Origin: an uncultured Lachnospiraceae bacterium
Lineage (GTDB): Bacteria > Bacillota > Clostridia > Lachnospirales > Lachnospiraceae
Length of the DNA: 5,837 nt
NCBI GenBank assembly: GCA_902783305.1
Contig: CACZQU010000019.1
Span: forward strand, 1-5,837
Reading direction: 5' to 3'
Shown here: piece after piece, positions 5,457-5,837 of the stretch
Layout of the letters: each line of letters starts with the position of its first letter
Numbering within the stretch: position 1 is the first letter of the stretch
Translations under genes and position numbers: made by a program
Notes under the pieces: model-generated
Seen by the model: only the letters and a program-made list of their open reading frames with translations
What the model was told of the DNA's origin: nothing
The model's database searches: none

Positions 5457-5837
5457 TCACCGGCTGCGTTGGCTGCCTCTCTGATCTGCCATGATCTGTT
5501 TCAGCCCGTGATGCTCATCCCGGGTCAGATCCGGATCCTCCATAAGGATTCTGCCGGCTTCCCGGCCTGCAGCCTGAAGAATCTCCGCGTCCCGGTAGAT
5601 ATCCGCGATCCTGAATTCCATCTCACCGCTCTGCCGGCATCCCAGCAGGTCACCCGGTCCTCTGAGCCTTAAATCTTCTCCGGCGATAAAAAAACCGTCG
5701 TTGGATCTGCCGATGACCTCCAGTCTCTTTGCGGCCTCCTCCGATTCATTTCCCTGGATAAAGATACAATAGGACTGATGGGAGCCCCGTCCGACCCGGC
5801 CCCGGAGCTGATGGAGCTGGGACAGGCCGAACCGTTC
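5457..5837 (-). CDS. recG: ATP-dependent DNA helicase RecG, C-terminal part
   Basis: RecG is a superfamily 2 helicase that remodels stalled replication forks and Holliday junctions. Only the last 126 residues lie in the window; the 5' part is beyond the right edge. The fragment opens with ERFGLSQLHQLRGRVGRG, helicase motif VI with its arginine finger. It continues with RSNDGFFIAGEDLRLRGPGDLLGCRQSG, the TRG translocation motif typical of RecG and Mfd. The usual IAEEDL reads IAGEDL here, and GTRQSG reads GCRQSG; both look like tolerated variation. The stop is TGA at 5457-5459. No terminator follows before the rpmB promoter, so recG transcripts may run into rpmB. Confidence 0.93.
   Translation of the reverse strand, partial: ERFGLSQLHQLRGRVGRGSHQSYCIFIQGNESEEAAKRLEVIGRSNDGFFIAGEDLRLRGPGDLLGCRQSGEMEFRIADIYRDAEILQAAGREAGRILMEDPDLTRDEHHGLKQIMADQRGSQRSR

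Noticed and set aside
5371..5460. 30-residue N-terminal extension of L28
   Set aside because: It would be encoded by the promoter and leader; the 61-residue form has the standard length and an ideal ribosome binding site.
5453..5490. Possible frameshift near the RecG C-terminus, where another frame reads IREAANAAGE before a stop
   Set aside because: RecG C-termini vary and the annotated frame ends only a few bases earlier, so there is no firm sign of an error.

Overview
The window looks like an ordinary piece of core chromosome from a spore-forming Clostridia-type Firmicute, most likely a Lachnospiraceae member. This rests on a four-cysteine ribosomal protein L28 of the Firmicute type, a GerW/YtfJ sporulation protein next to a DUF2953 (YtfI-like) membrane protein, strong AGGAGG-type ribosome binding sites, and moderately high GC. 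I see no transposase, integrase, tRNA, CRISPR array or phage gene, and no candidate for a wholly new system. Family names come from recognising motifs, not from a database search.

Layout, left to right. Positions 1-2742 (+) hold a cell-wall synthesis pair: a SEDS-family glycan polymerase (FtsW/RodA/SpoVE type, 5' end cut by the window edge) and a class B penicillin-binding transpeptidase, whose reading frames overlap by 116 nt. The first polymerises glycan strands from lipid II and the second cross-links them. Such partners normally act as a complex, and the overlap suggests coupled translation.

Positions 2748-4484 (+) begin with a good sigma-A-type promoter. It is followed by a NUDIX hydrolase, a small unrecognised protein of about 121 aa starting at TTG directly after the NUDIX stop, and a DUF2953 membrane protein. 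The three are packed as an operon. A strong terminator-like hairpin lies inside the small gene and could reduce expression of what follows. After a 75-nt leader with two small hairpins comes ytfJ (4560-5096), whose C-terminal tail is built from short direct repeats.

The right end is on the minus strand. It holds the last 126 residues of the RecG helicase (5457-5837) and then rpmB (5185-5370), which has its own near-consensus promoter just after the recG stop. A hairpin at 5136-5157 lies between the convergent ytfJ and rpmB and best suits termination of rpmB. The points most worth checking are the in-gene hairpin, the mini-ORF leader in front of the NUDIX gene, the long SEDS/PBP overlap, and the repeat-expanded YtfJ tail.
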